Shown here one piece after another: positions 1 through 7,047 of a stretch of DNA of 11,179 nucleotides (its first letter is position 1; each line of letters starts with the position of its first letter). Source of the DNA: Cytophagales bacterium (GTDB lineage: Bacteria; Bacteroidota; Bacteroidia; Cytophagales; ES-bin-26); NCBI GenBank assembly GCA_014379925.1, contig JACMKY010000188.1, positions 1-11,179 on the forward strand, given 5' to 3'. The notes below the pieces were generated by a model, which worked only from the letters and a program-made list of their open reading frames with translations, had not been told where the DNA came from and made no database searches. Both the position numbers and the translations under genes were made by a program.

Positions 1-736
1 GCCCGTGGCCGGACATCCGGGGCCAACGCGAACGAGAGTCCGGCCAGCAAAAGAACCACCCAGGCCAACCCGTTCAGCACCCGTCGGGTCCGGTCGTTGC
101 CCCAGTGGACGGCCAGCGACGATTCGTTGGCCCGCCGATCGGTTTCGGCTTCGAACCACGAGAAAAGCAGCAGGTTCTGGAAAGCCACTCCCGCAAAAAC
201 CAGGCACAAGACCCCATCGACGAAGGACGGCTCCCATTTCAGCGCCATTACACTGCCCCAAACGCCCGCCGCGTAGAGGAAAGCCACCAGCGGCTCCTTG
301 TGAAACCAGGGCCGGACACGCGCCCCGAAAACGTGTACCACCGAAAGGTACCCTCCCACGGCAACCGCCAACCCCAGACCAAACCCGATCACCCGGCAGG
401 GCAGCCCCAGGGCCACAATCCCGGTCAGCACCGCTACCACGCCAACCGCGGACCAGAGCGCGGACCGGTGTGCCCGGTGAAATTGGTGACGTTCCGTGGC
501 CGGAACAACCGGCATCCGTTGCGTATCCCAGAGGCGGTCGGCGGTGTAGATCAGGAAGACGGTGCCGCCAAGTACGCCCGAAGAAGCCCATACGTAGTCA
601 TTTGTCCGCAGCAAGTACCTCACCATCAGATGACTGGCAATGGCCCCACCCACCACGTCGAGGTTGAGCAGGGAAACGAGCCGGAACCAGTTCGGATTTT
701 GAATGACGGATTTTTTGATGATGGTCGATGGACCAT
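1..736 (-). CDS. UbiA-like integral membrane protein, partial (3' end beyond window)
   Basis: The minus strand has an uninterrupted frame from about position 716 to the left edge, about 236 codons with no stop. The product is very hydrophobic, with roughly six or more membrane segments. It carries an acidic motif reading IYTADRLWD, then ERHQFHRAH, and near the visible end FEAETDRRANESSLAVHWG. Two acidic motifs of the D-x-x-x-D kind flanked by helices are typical of the UbiA prenyltransferase superfamily, and DRLLD plus RHxFHRxH occurs in uncharacterised Bacteroidota relatives. The substrate is unknown and catalysis is not shown. The start is odd: this frame has no ATG, GTG or TTG before the first membrane segment, whereas an ATG lies 9 nt after the bioD stop (734-736) in a frame one base off. 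One extra A in the run of six at 711-716 would join them, giving MVHRPSSKKSVIQNP. Probably cotranscribed with bioD. Confidence 0.7.
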
Positions 737-737
737 C
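720..737. repeat. Short palindrome at the bioD/UbiA-like junction
   Basis: GATGGTC-GATG-GACCATC is a perfect 7-bp inverted repeat with a 4-nt loop. It begins 9 nt after the bioD stop codon, and the candidate ATG of the next gene lies inside it. Short ATGGTC/GACCAT palindromes of this sort can be dispersed repeats, and here it would also put the start codon inside a hairpin. Only one copy is present in the window. Confidence 0.5.
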
Positions 738-745
738 GCCTGTGT

Positions 746-1393
746 TTAGTGGCCAGCGCCCGAGCCGAGGGCTTGGGTATCGGCATTGAGGTTGGCCAGC
801 AGTTCCAGCGCGTAGTGGTTGACCAGCTCCCGGCTCACTTCCGCTTCGGGCAGGATGCGGAGCAGGCAGGGATAGCCCGAATGCTGCAACACAATGGCTT
901 CGGTATCGGGATTGGGGGGGCCGTTGAAAACGATTCCCCTCACCTTCAATCCGCGCCGCTTCAGTTCGTGTACCGTCAGCAACGTGTGGTTGATGCTGCC
1001 CAGGTAGTGGTTGGACACCAGGATGATTTTGGCGTCGAATTTTTCGGCCAGGTCAATCACGAAGTCGTGGCCGTTGAGTGGCACCAGCACCCCGCCCGCT
1101 CCCTCCATCACCAGGTTGTCGTTTTGCGTTTTTGGCAACAGGATGTCACTCAACCGGATGTCCATTCCTTCCGCCCGGGCGGCGGCGTGGGGCGACGCCG
1201 GGGTTTGCAGTTGGTACGCCTCCTGGTGGAAGACCGAGTGGGTGTTGGTCACCAGGCTCATTACCAGATCCGTATCGCGCGGCAAGCCCGCCTGGATGGG
1301 TTTCCAGTAGTCCGCCTGGAGGGCTTGCGTCAGAATGGCACTGACCAGCGTCTTGCCGCTGTCGGTGTGGATGGCCGTCACGAAGTAAACCAT
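746..1393 (-). CDS. bioD: Dethiobiotin synthase (ATP-dependent), biotin biosynthesis
   Basis: Closes the ureido ring of dethiobiotin from 7,8-diaminopelargonate, CO2 and ATP, the step before biotin synthase, in the cytoplasm. The 215-aa length fits the family. Visible signatures: the N-terminal P-loop TAIHTDSGKT (residues 6-15, Lys14), the KPIQAG motif with the conserved Lys31, SPHAAARAE at 67-75, MEGAGGVLVP around 96-105, LGSINHTLLT in the second half, and GIVFNG. The P-loop is GTDTGVGKT in many homologues; here it is variant but keeps GKT. The ATG at 1391-1393 starts directly on the conserved beta strand, so the start is secure. No other bio gene is in the window. The next gene on the same strand, the UbiA-like protein, follows after 9 nt. 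Upstream lies a repeat-filled gap shared with a divergent methyltransferase. Confidence 0.95.
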   Translation of the reverse strand: MVYFVTAIHTDSGKTLVSAILTQALQADYWKPIQAGLPRDTDLVMSLVTNTHSVFHQEAYQLQTPASPHAAARAEGMDIRLSDILLPKTQNDNLVMEGAGGVLVPLNGHDFVIDLAEKFDAKIILVSNHYLGSINHTLLTVHELKRRGLKVRGIVFNGPPNPDTEAIVLQHSGYPCLLRILPEAEVSRELVNHYALELLANLNADTQALGSGAGH

Positions 1394-1397
1394 GGGG

Positions 1398-1656
1398 GTT
1401 GCAAGTTACAGGTTACAGGTTGCAAAGGTTGGTTCTTTTCAGAAGCGCTCTTCATTTATCTTCGTGGAAATTCAACCGTTTTTCACGTTTGCCCGTTTTT
1501 GCATCAATCCATCGGCAATCAACCCCTCCGCAGGCGCATTGCGAAAGCAACCCAGTTCAACCCTCCTAAATCTACCAGCCCCTCCGCAGGAGGGTTGCGA
1601 AAGCAAACCAATTCGATCCCACCAACCTTTTCAACCTGCAACCTGTAACTTGCAAC
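1398..1656. repeat. 35-bp inverted repeat flanking the bioD-methyltransferase gap
   Basis: Arm 1398-1432 and arm 1622-1656 are reverse complements at 33 of 35 positions, separated by 189 bp. Each arm is itself made of short runs of the type CAACCTG/TAACTTG (or the complement GGTTACAGGTTGCA). The arms sit at the two gene-proximal edges of the intergenic region, one only 5 bp from the bioD start codon. This could be a non-autonomous mobile element or repeat cassette, or could fold into a long cruciform. I see no open frame inside that looks like a gene, and no clear promoter match. Confidence 0.75.
1523..1614. repeat. Two direct copies of a double-hairpin unit
   Basis: Copy 1 (1523-1558) and copy 2 (1579-1614) are direct repeats of about 36 bp at 56-bp spacing. 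In copy 2, CCCTCC-gca-GGAGGG (1580-1594) forms a perfect 6-bp stem, followed at once by TTGC-GAAA-GCAA (1595-1606), a 4-bp stem with a GNRA-type GAAA loop. Copy 1 keeps the second hairpin exactly (1539-1550), but its first stem is degraded. A more diverged relative lies at 7192-7232. This looks like a small dispersed repeat of REP type, possibly with an RNA-level fold. Confidence 0.6.
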
Positions 1657-1679
1657 CCTTTCAACCCTTTCAACCCTTC
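1653..1679. repeat. Three tandem 9-bp repeats before the methyltransferase start
   Basis: CAACCCTTT, CAACCCTTT and CAACCCTTC lie head to tail, ending 3 nt before the ATG of the methyltransferase. They occupy the place where a ribosome binding site would be and contain no AGGAGG-like sequence. They continue the sequence of the right inverted-repeat arm, so they probably arose by slippage from it. Confidence 0.7.
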
Positions 1680-1682
1680 CGC

Positions 1683-2429
1683 ATGGCGCATCCTACCCGA
1701 CCCGAATGGTTCCTGGAATGGTTCAGTTCTCCCTACTGGCACATCCTTTACAAGAACCGCGACCGGAAGGAGGCCCATCTTTTCATGGACGCCTTGGCTT
1801 CCACGCTGCGTTTTCGACCCGAAGACCAGATCCTGGATTTGGCCTGCGGACGGGGGCGGCACGCCATCTACCTCAACCAGAGGGGCTTTGACGTAACGGG
1901 CGTGGACATCTCGCCGGAAAACATCGCCTACGCGGGGCAGTTTACCAACGAACACCTGCGCTTTCTGGTCCACGATATGCGCGAGCCCTTTCCCGTTTTC
2001 CCCTTCGATTGGGTGTTGAACCTGTTCACCAGTTTTGGCTACTTTCAAACGGAGGCGGAAAACTTCCGGGCGATCCGGGCGGTGGCCGACGCGCTGCGAA
2101 CGGGCGGACGATTGGTCGTGGATTTCATGAACACCGACAAAATCCTCCGCGAACTCAAGTCCCACGAGACCAAGGTAATCGACGGCTACGAATTCCACCT
2201 CCACAAACGGGTGCGGGAAGGATTCATCCTCAAAGACATCGACTTTGAGATCGACGGGGAAATCCACTACTTCCAGGAACGCGTGAAAGTGCTCCGTCAG
2301 GACGACTTCGAGCGCTACTTCGATGCCGCCGGTCTGCGCCCGCTCCACCTCTTCGGTGACTACGCCCTCCAATCCTTCGATCCCACCCAATCCGACCGCC
2401 TGATCTTCGTAGTGGAGAAGAGTTTATGA
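1683..2429 (+). CDS. Class I SAM-dependent methyltransferase, substrate unknown
   Basis: A 248-aa cytoplasmic enzyme. Motif I is ILDLACGRGRHAIYL (residues 50-64), the SAM-binding glycine loop. GVDIS at 73-77 supplies the acidic residue (Asp76) at the end of strand 2 that holds the ribose. FDWVLNLFTSFGYF (108-121) is the strand-4 region and GGRLVVDF (141-148) the next strand, so the Rossmann core is complete. The C-terminal third (HYFQERVKVLRQDDFERYF and onward) resembles the small-molecule or unassigned methyltransferases of the Methyltransf_25/11 groups. Nothing indicates the substrate. The frame stays open upstream to 1392, but that extension is translated repeat DNA (QPFQPFQPF), so I place the start at the ATG at 1683. 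The stop codon lies within a repeated sequence shared with the following inverted repeat. Confidence 0.88.
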   Translation: MAHPTRPEWFLEWFSSPYWHILYKNRDRKEAHLFMDALASTLRFRPEDQILDLACGRGRHAIYLNQRGFDVTGVDISPENIAYAGQFTNEHLRFLVHDMREPFPVFPFDWVLNLFTSFGYFQTEAENFRAIRAVADALRTGGRLVVDFMNTDKILRELKSHETKVIDGYEFHLHKRVREGFILKDIDFEIDGEIHYFQERVKVLRQDDFERYFDAAGLRPLHLFGDYALQSFDPTQSDRLIFVVEKSL

Positions 2430-2500
2430 GTTTATGAGTAAGGGAGTTTATGAGTGAGAGCGAACACCAACGTACTCACAAAATCCCTTACTCATAAACT
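2429..2500. terminator. Perfect 17-bp inverted repeat between convergent genes, possible bidirectional terminator
   Basis: AGTTTATGAGTAAGGGA (2429-2445) is exactly complementary to 2484-2500, with a 38-nt loop. The left part is built from three overlapping or adjacent copies of GAGTTTATGAG (2420-2430, 2428-2438, 2444-2454), the first of which includes the stop codon of the methyltransferase. The structure fills the whole gap to the stop of the convergent gene at 2504, which fits transcription termination for both. It is AT-rich, has no classical GC stem plus T-run, and could equally be a dispersed repeat. Confidence 0.5.
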
Positions 2501-2503
2501 TTC

Positions 2504-3136
2504 TCAGACTCCCTTAGCGGGGTTGCCGAACACGGTGGCGCGGGCGGCAACGGCTTCGATGACCACGGAGCCGGCTCCCACCCGGGCGTTCTTGCCCACC
2601 GTGATGCCCGCCACGACCACGGCCCCGGCGCCAATGAAGGCCCCATCTTCAATCCTGGACCCGGCACCGATGATGCTCCCCGCCCCGACCTGGACAAAAT
2701 CGCCCACCTCCGCCCCGTAGTCCACCAGGGCCTTGGCGTGGAGGAGGACGTGGCTACCGACCCGGGCCTTGGTGTTGATCACCACCCCCGGACCAATCAG
2801 GTTGCCGTGCCCGAAGGTAGCGGTGGCCGACACGACCGCCGTCGCGTGGATGGCATTGACCGGCATCACGTGCCGCTCCTCATTGAGCATTTCCACGAGG
2901 CTTTTCCGGTACTTGGGATCGTCCACGGCCACGAAAGCCTCGCATTTCTTGCCGATCAATTTGGTGTATCCTTCGTCGTCGGTGCTCCCCAGCACGGTAA
3001 CGCCGCCGATTTCCGTTTTGTGCAGCTTGGGGTCGTCGTCCAGGAAGCCGTAGACAATCACGCCGTTGCTTTGGAAAGTATCCAGGGCCACCATGCCCAA
3101 TGCGCTGGCTCCCAAAATCATCACTGGATTTTCCAT
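2504..3136 (-). CDS. PglD/NeuD-like left-handed beta-helix (hexapeptide) acyltransferase family protein
   Basis: A 210-aa protein with two parts. Residues 1-85 are a Rossmann-like PglD_N-type domain (MILGASALG near the start, then YGFLDDDP at 29-36). Residues about 95-205 are imperfect hexapeptide repeats (ATFGHGNLIGPGVVI, VGAGSIIGAGSRIEDGAFIGAGAVVVAGITVGKNARVGAGSVV, split here only as examples of the I/V-G-x-G pattern) ending in FGNPAKGV, which is typical of trimeric acetyltransferases acting on amino sugars. In PglD and NeuD the catalytic His sits in a motif like E-H-E-C or D-H-D; the corresponding stretch here reads LVDYGAEVGDF, with Tyr140 where His is expected. So it may use another base, or may not be an acyltransferase. 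No surface-sugar genes are nearby. The ATG at 3134-3136 begins at the conserved N-terminal strand. Confidence 0.8.
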   Translation of the reverse strand: MENPVMILGASALGMVALDTFQSNGVIVYGFLDDDPKLHKTEIGGVTVLGSTDDEGYTKLIGKKCEAFVAVDDPKYRKSLVEMLNEERHVMPVNAIHATAVVSATATFGHGNLIGPGVVINTKARVGSHVLLHAKALVDYGAEVGDFVQVGAGSIIGAGSRIEDGAFIGAGAVVVAGITVGKNARVGAGSVVIEAVAARATVFGNPAKGV

Positions 3137-3204
3137 GCGTCAGAAGTAAATTAAATGGTACCCGACTGGGTAGAGATCCTACTCATTCCAATGAATCAGC
3201 GTCC

Positions 3205-3212
3205 CAAATCTA
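3205..3212 (-). promoter_or_regulatory. Candidate -7 promoter element (TAnnTTTG) for the PglD/NeuD-like gene
   Basis: Read on the minus strand the sequence is TAGATTTG, a perfect match to the Bacteroidota primary sigma factor -7 consensus TAnnTTTG. It lies 69 bp before the ATG at 3136. I see no convincing TTG/TTTG -33 box about 20 bp further upstream, so the assignment is tentative. The facing plus-strand gene has only a weaker candidate, TATATTTC at 3233-3240. Confidence 0.4.
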
Positions 3213-3299
3213 CCAAACAAAGCATATTTTAGTATATTTCAGGCGTCTCTTTCCCAAGAATCGCCGCACGACCTGTCCACTTTCCTACCCCAACCATCC

Positions 3300-4769
3300 A
3301 TGAACCCAATTATTCGCCGCGCCGGTTTTCTCGGTCTCGCCCTGGTGGCTTCCCTGCTGGCCTTCCGGGTGGACGAACCCGACCTTTCCGCCGTGTTTGC
3401 CCGCATCAACGAGGAAGTGCTGCAACGGGGCCGCGCCTACCAGACCCTCAACGAGGCCACCTCCACCATTGGGCACCGCCTCACGGGAAGTCCCAACGGG
3501 ACCCGGGCCGAGCAATACGCCCACGACTTGTTGCGCAGCTACGGCCTGGACGTGAAGTTCGTGCCCTTCGAGGTGGAAGCCTGGAGCCGCGACACGGTCA
3601 CGCTCTCCGTTGGCCCCCCCAAGAGCGACAATCTCCGCGTCATTCCGGTGGTTTCCCTGGCCCATTCGCCGGTGAAGGCCACCCTGCAGGGCGACATCGT
3701 GGACGCGGGCAACGGATTGGAATCCGATTTCGAGGCGGTGAAAGACCAGGTAAAGGGCCGGATTGCGCTGGTGAACATCGGCATCTCCCCACCCAATCCC
3801 GCCCTGAAAAACCTGCACCGCTCCGAGAAAACCGCCCTGGCCATCCGCTACGGGGCAGCGGGCATTATCATCGTCAACCAGGTGAAGAACAACGTGCTGC
3901 TAACCGGCACGGCCTCGGTCACGGGCAAACTGATTCCGATTCCGGCGGTGTGCATCTCGCTGGAGAGCGGGGCGATTATCCGGGAGTGGATGAAGGAGGA
4001 AAAAACGCTGGCGGCCCGCATCGAGATGAGTAACTTCAGCCGGAAAATCCGGGCGCGCAACGTGGTGGCTACCCTGAGGGGAAGCGACCTGCCGAAGGAG
4101 AAAATCCTCATCGGCGGCCACCTCGACAGTTGGGACCTGGCAACGGGCGCCATTGACAACGGCATCGGCTCGTTCGCCATCCTTGACATCGCCCGCACGT
4201 TCGGGGTCCTGCAGTTGAAACCCCGGCGGACCATCGAATTCGTCATGTTCATGGGCGAAGAACAGGGACTGCTGGGGTCGGAGGCGCTCATCCGTCAGCT
4301 GGTGAAGGACAAATCCATCGGGCGGGTGCGCTACATGGTCAACCTCGACATGGCCAACAACCCCGTGGGCTTCAACGCCTGCGGGCGCGAAGAAATGGTG
4401 CCTTTCTTCCGGGAGGTGGGCGAAAAGATCAAGGCAGTCGATCCGGCCTTCGCCAACGTCAACGCCAACCGCTCGGGCCTGCACAGCGACCACCAGGGCT
4501 TTATGCTCGAGGGCGTTCCGGTGACCATGCCCAGCGGCAGCCTGAGTGCCGACGTGCTGGGCTGCTACCACGCCGACTGCGACCGGTTCAACCTGGTCAA
4601 CCAGGAGCACCTCAACAACACGGTGCGCTTTACGGCCATGATGCTCTACGCCCTGGCCGACGCCGACCAGATTCCGGCCAGGAAACTCGATAACCCCGCC
4701 ACCCGCGATTTTCTGGTGAAACAAGGTTTGCAGAACGAACTCGAAATCGGCGGCGACTGGCGCTGGTAA
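3300..4769 (+). CDS. Secreted M28-family zinc metallopeptidase (carboxypeptidase Q-like)
   Basis: A 489-aa exported peptidase. Residues 1-21 (RR followed by FLGLALVASLLAF) form a signal peptide. A PA-like inserted domain covers roughly 120-250 (GRIALVNIG, YGAAGIIIVN). The M28 catalytic domain follows from about 258, with the full metal-site set: GGHLDSWD (His274, Asp276), AIDNGIGS (Asp286), MGEEQG (catalytic Glu320 and ligand Glu321), NLDMANN (Asp350) and GCYHADCD (His434). The set is complete, so it should be an active di-zinc amino- or carboxypeptidase acting on peptides in the periplasm or outside the cell. Length and domain order match plasma glutamate carboxypeptidase (CPQ)-type members. 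The ATG at 3300 directly starts the signal peptide. It stands alone, divergent from the PglD/NeuD-like gene and convergent with the PLP-enzyme gene. Confidence 0.92.
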   Translation: MNPIIRRAGFLGLALVASLLAFRVDEPDLSAVFARINEEVLQRGRAYQTLNEATSTIGHRLTGSPNGTRAEQYAHDLLRSYGLDVKFVPFEVEAWSRDTVTLSVGPPKSDNLRVIPVVSLAHSPVKATLQGDIVDAGNGLESDFEAVKDQVKGRIALVNIGISPPNPALKNLHRSEKTALAIRYGAAGIIIVNQVKNNVLLTGTASVTGKLIPIPAVCISLESGAIIREWMKEEKTLAARIEMSNFSRKIRARNVVATLRGSDLPKEKILIGGHLDSWDLATGAIDNGIGSFAILDIARTFGVLQLKPRRTIEFVMFMGEEQGLLGSEALIRQLVKDKSIGRVRYMVNLDMANNPVGFNACGREEMVPFFREVGEKIKAVDPAFANVNANRSGLHSDHQGFMLEGVPVTMPSGSLSADVLGCYHADCDRFNLVNQEHLNNTVRFTAMMLYALADADQIPARKLDNPATRDFLVKQGLQNELEIGGDWRW

Positions 4770-4801
4770 CGCGTTGGGCGGTGAGCAGTCATCGGTGGTG
4801 C

Positions 4802-4835
4802 GTCACGGGGCAAAACGTGACCAATCCACTGGTCA
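4802..4835. terminator. Overlapping hairpins between convergent genes, weak terminator candidate
   Basis: GTCACG (4802-4807) pairs with CGTGAC (4816-4821), and TGACCA (4818-4823) pairs with TGGTCA (4830-4835). The two perfect 6-bp stems overlap at 4818-4821, so they are mutually exclusive. They lie in the 98-bp gap between the stop codons of the M28 peptidase and the PLP enzyme. No T-run follows on either strand, so a terminator role is inferred only from position. Confidence 0.35.
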
Positions 4836-4867
4836 GGTAAGCACGAAGGGTCACTGCGCTTTCCCCG

Positions 4868-6070
4868 TCATTTTTGGCGATGGAAACCGGCCACGTTCTC
4901 CAGGTACTTCTGCCCGGCCCCCGTGTTGAGCAGTAAAATCCGTTCTTCTCCGGAGAGCCAACCCGTGCGGAGGAGCTGACGAGCCGCCATCCACACGGCG
5001 GCTCCCTCGGGGGCGACGAAAAGCCCTTCTTGTCCTCCCAGTTCGCGCAGGCCTTCCAGCATCTGTTCTTCCGTAATGCCGATTGCCGTCCCTTGCGACT
5101 CCCGCAACACTTGCAGCATCAAGTTTTCCCCAATGGGGCGTGGTACGGCGAGGCCATTGGCAATGGTCGGCCTGCCGCAATACTGCCGGGCGTTTTCCTG
5201 GCGACCGAAATAAGTTTCCACCAAGGGCTGGCAGTTAGCCGCCTGAACGGCAACCATGCGGGGTAATTTTACCAGCGGGGACAGCCATTTCAGGGTTTGC
5301 ATCTCCCGAAAAGCCTTCCAGATGCCAATCAGCCCCGTTCCCCCCCCGGCCGGGTAAAGGATCACGTCCGGTAGCTGCCAGTTCAGTTGCTCGGCAATTT
5401 CGTAGCCCATCGTTTTCTTGCCTTCCAAACGGTAGGGTTCCTTCAAGGTGGATACGTCCAGCCACTGCCCGTTCCCATTCAGCGCTTGCGCTTTGGTGGC
5501 GCATTCACTGATCAAGCCGTCCACCAGGTGCACTTGGGCACCGTACCAGTAGCATTCTTCCTGGAAAGCTTTGGGGGTATGACTGGGCATGACCACCACC
5601 GCTTCCATTTTTGCTTTGGCGCAGTAGGCAGCCATGGCAACCCCGGCGTTGCCCGCCGTGGGAATGATGCAACCCGGCACGTCCAATTCCTTGGCTTTGG
5701 AGATGGCCATGCTCAAGCCCCGGGCCTTGAAGGAACCCGTCGGATTTTGCCCCTCATCCTTGAGGAGCAAGCGCTTAAACTGGTAAAGGCTAGCCAGGTT
5801 TTGCAACGATAAAATCGGCGTGAATCCTTCGCCCAAACTAACCAAGTGCGCATCGGAAAGCAGGGGCAGCAATTCCCGGTAGCGCCACATCGTCGCCGGC
5901 CGGTCGCGCAGCTGGTCTTTGGTAAAACTTTCCTTCAGGTCATAGCGGGCGAGCAACGGCCGGTGGCAACAGCCGGAGAGGGTCTGTAGTTCAAAAACAG
6001 CATACGTTTTGCCGCAGTCGGAGCATTCCAACGCCCTCAGGACGCTGGAGGATTTGATGCTGATTTCCAT
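4868..6070 (-). CDS. thrC: Threonine synthase-type PLP-dependent enzyme
   Basis: Fold type II PLP enzyme, 400 aa. Threonine synthase converts O-phosphohomoserine to threonine plus phosphate. Seen here: an N-terminal cysteine-bearing ribbon (Cys16, Cys19, Cys34, Cys35) typical of the family, LGEGFTPI at 79-86, DEGQNPTGSFKARG (105-118) with the PLP Schiff-base Lys115, PTAGNAGVAMAAYCA (the Asn loop that contacts PLP), the phosphate-binding glycine loop AGGGTG at 241-246, and APEGAAVW near 354. It is plant-like in length and lacks the long N-terminal domain of the E. coli ThrC type. Relatives with the same architecture include cysteate synthase and diaminopropionate lyase, so the exact substrate is not proven. 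No thrA or thrB is in the window. A LysR gene lies 80 bp upstream on the same strand and may control it or be cotranscribed. Confidence 0.82.
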   Translation of the reverse strand: MEISIKSSSVLRALECSDCGKTYAVFELQTLSGCCHRPLLARYDLKESFTKDQLRDRPATMWRYRELLPLLSDAHLVSLGEGFTPILSLQNLASLYQFKRLLLKDEGQNPTGSFKARGLSMAISKAKELDVPGCIIPTAGNAGVAMAAYCAKAKMEAVVVMPSHTPKAFQEECYWYGAQVHLVDGLISECATKAQALNGNGQWLDVSTLKEPYRLEGKKTMGYEIAEQLNWQLPDVILYPAGGGTGLIGIWKAFREMQTLKWLSPLVKLPRMVAVQAANCQPLVETYFGRQENARQYCGRPTIANGLAVPRPIGENLMLQVLRESQGTAIGITEEQMLEGLRELGGQEGLFVAPEGAAVWMAARQLLRTGWLSGEERILLLNTGAGQKYLENVAGFHRQK

Positions 6071-6150
6071 TGGTGAGTGAAGCTACACCCGGCAAAAGAG
6101 ATCAATGGTTATGAGCAAACCAAATGCAATTCAGGAATGGGCTATTCCCT

Positions 6151-7047
6151 TTAAGAATAACAGCGTTTGGTAAACTGGATAAAATCTTTGTAGGGATACT
6201 GGTTTTCGGTGCCTTTGCGCTGGATGAAGTTAAAGCTTCGTTGAACCGCGAAGTCTTGAATGATCACCTGGATCAATTCCCCCGACGCGAGTTCTTTACT
6301 CACCGATTGGCGCGGCAAAAAGGCCAGGCAGGAGTCAACGCGAACAAAGTTTTTCAACGCTTCGGTGCCGCCCAACCGGATTTTGATCGGCAAGTCGAGC
6401 AGCTTTACGTGTTTTTCCGCCAGCGCCTGCTCCAGCACGGCCAGCGTGCCCGAGCCCGGTTCCCGAATGGCCAGTGGAATCTGGTAGAGATCTTCAACGG
6501 TCCACTGCCGCTTTTGCAGGGTACTTCTTGGCGAGCAAACCGCGACCACTTCGTCGGTCAGGAAAGGGGTATAAGTGACCTGGCTTACTTTGTGAATGCC
6601 TTCCACCACCCCCAGATCAATTTCGTGGTCAAGCAAGGCCTTGAGAATATTTTCACTGTTGCGATTCTTCAGGGTGAGCCCGGCGGTGGGGTTTTTCTGC
6701 AAATAGGCCGACAGCACGGGCGGCAGTACGTAGAGGGAGATGGTGGTGCTGGCACCAATGACCATGCTGACCTGGGGATAAAACTCCGCCACCAGGGCCT
6801 GAAACTCCTGGTAAAACTCCTGCTGGAGTTGTTTGGCCACCAACAGTTTCTGGTAGAGCAACCTACCCGCCGGCGTCAGACTCACGTTGCTGCGGTGACG
6901 CTCGAACAAGCCGGTTTTATAAAACTCCTCCAGTGCCTTGACTTGTTTGCTAATGGCGGATTGACTGATGTACAGGGCTTGGCCAGCTTTGGTAAAACTA
7001 AGCAAGCGGGCAACCTCCATGAAAGTTTCGTGTTGCTGGGAGAGCAT
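6151..7047 (-). CDS. LysR-family transcriptional regulator
   Basis: The N-terminal winged helix-turn-helix is clear: ETFMEVARLLSFTKAGQALYISQ then SAISKQVKALEEF, LFERHRSNVSLTPAGR. A periplasmic-binding-protein-like effector domain follows (LVMIGASTTISLYVLPP-type start, with VVEG, VAVCSPRS and IREPGSG strands). About 298 aa from the ATG at 7045-7047, the normal length. A second in-frame ATG at 7066-7068 would add MRYRTLA; I prefer the shorter form because LysR proteins usually begin a few residues before this helix, and neither start has a Shine-Dalgarno. The effector is unknown. It precedes the threonine-synthase-type gene on the same strand by 80 bp, so that gene is the obvious target. An arrangement with regulator and target in the same direction is less usual for LysR than a divergent one. 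Confidence 0.9.
   Translation of the reverse strand: MLSQQHETFMEVARLLSFTKAGQALYISQSAISKQVKALEEFYKTGLFERHRSNVSLTPAGRLLYQKLLVAKQLQQEFYQEFQALVAEFYPQVSMVIGASTTISLYVLPPVLSAYLQKNPTAGLTLKNRNSENILKALLDHEIDLGVVEGIHKVSQVTYTPFLTDEVVAVCSPRSTLQKRQWTVEDLYQIPLAIREPGSGTLAVLEQALAEKHVKLLDLPIKIRLGGTEALKNFVRVDSCLAFLPRQSVSKELASGELIQVIIQDFAVQRSFNFIQRKGTENQYPYKDFIQFTKRCYS

Noticed and set aside
5..749. Long plus-strand open frames of 214-220 codons over the left edge
   Set aside because: They are antisense to the UbiA-like membrane protein, rich in Pro and Arg as expected from GC-rich antisense frames, and show no domain.
1523..1614. CRISPR-like direct repeats
   Set aside because: There are only two copies, 20 bp apart and with unequal sequence, no spacer array and no cas gene.
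728..1648. 306-codon plus-strand frame across bioD and the repeat region
   Set aside because: It is antisense to bioD, whose motifs are unmistakable, and its end is translated repeat DNA.
1392..1682. N-terminal extension of the methyltransferase by 97 codons
   Set aside because: The extension encodes the inverted-repeat arms and tandem 9-mers, and the conserved protein begins at the ATG at 1683.
3900..4724. 274-codon minus-strand frame inside the M28 peptidase
   Set aside because: Antisense shadow of a gene with a full set of zinc ligands; rich in His and Val without any motif.
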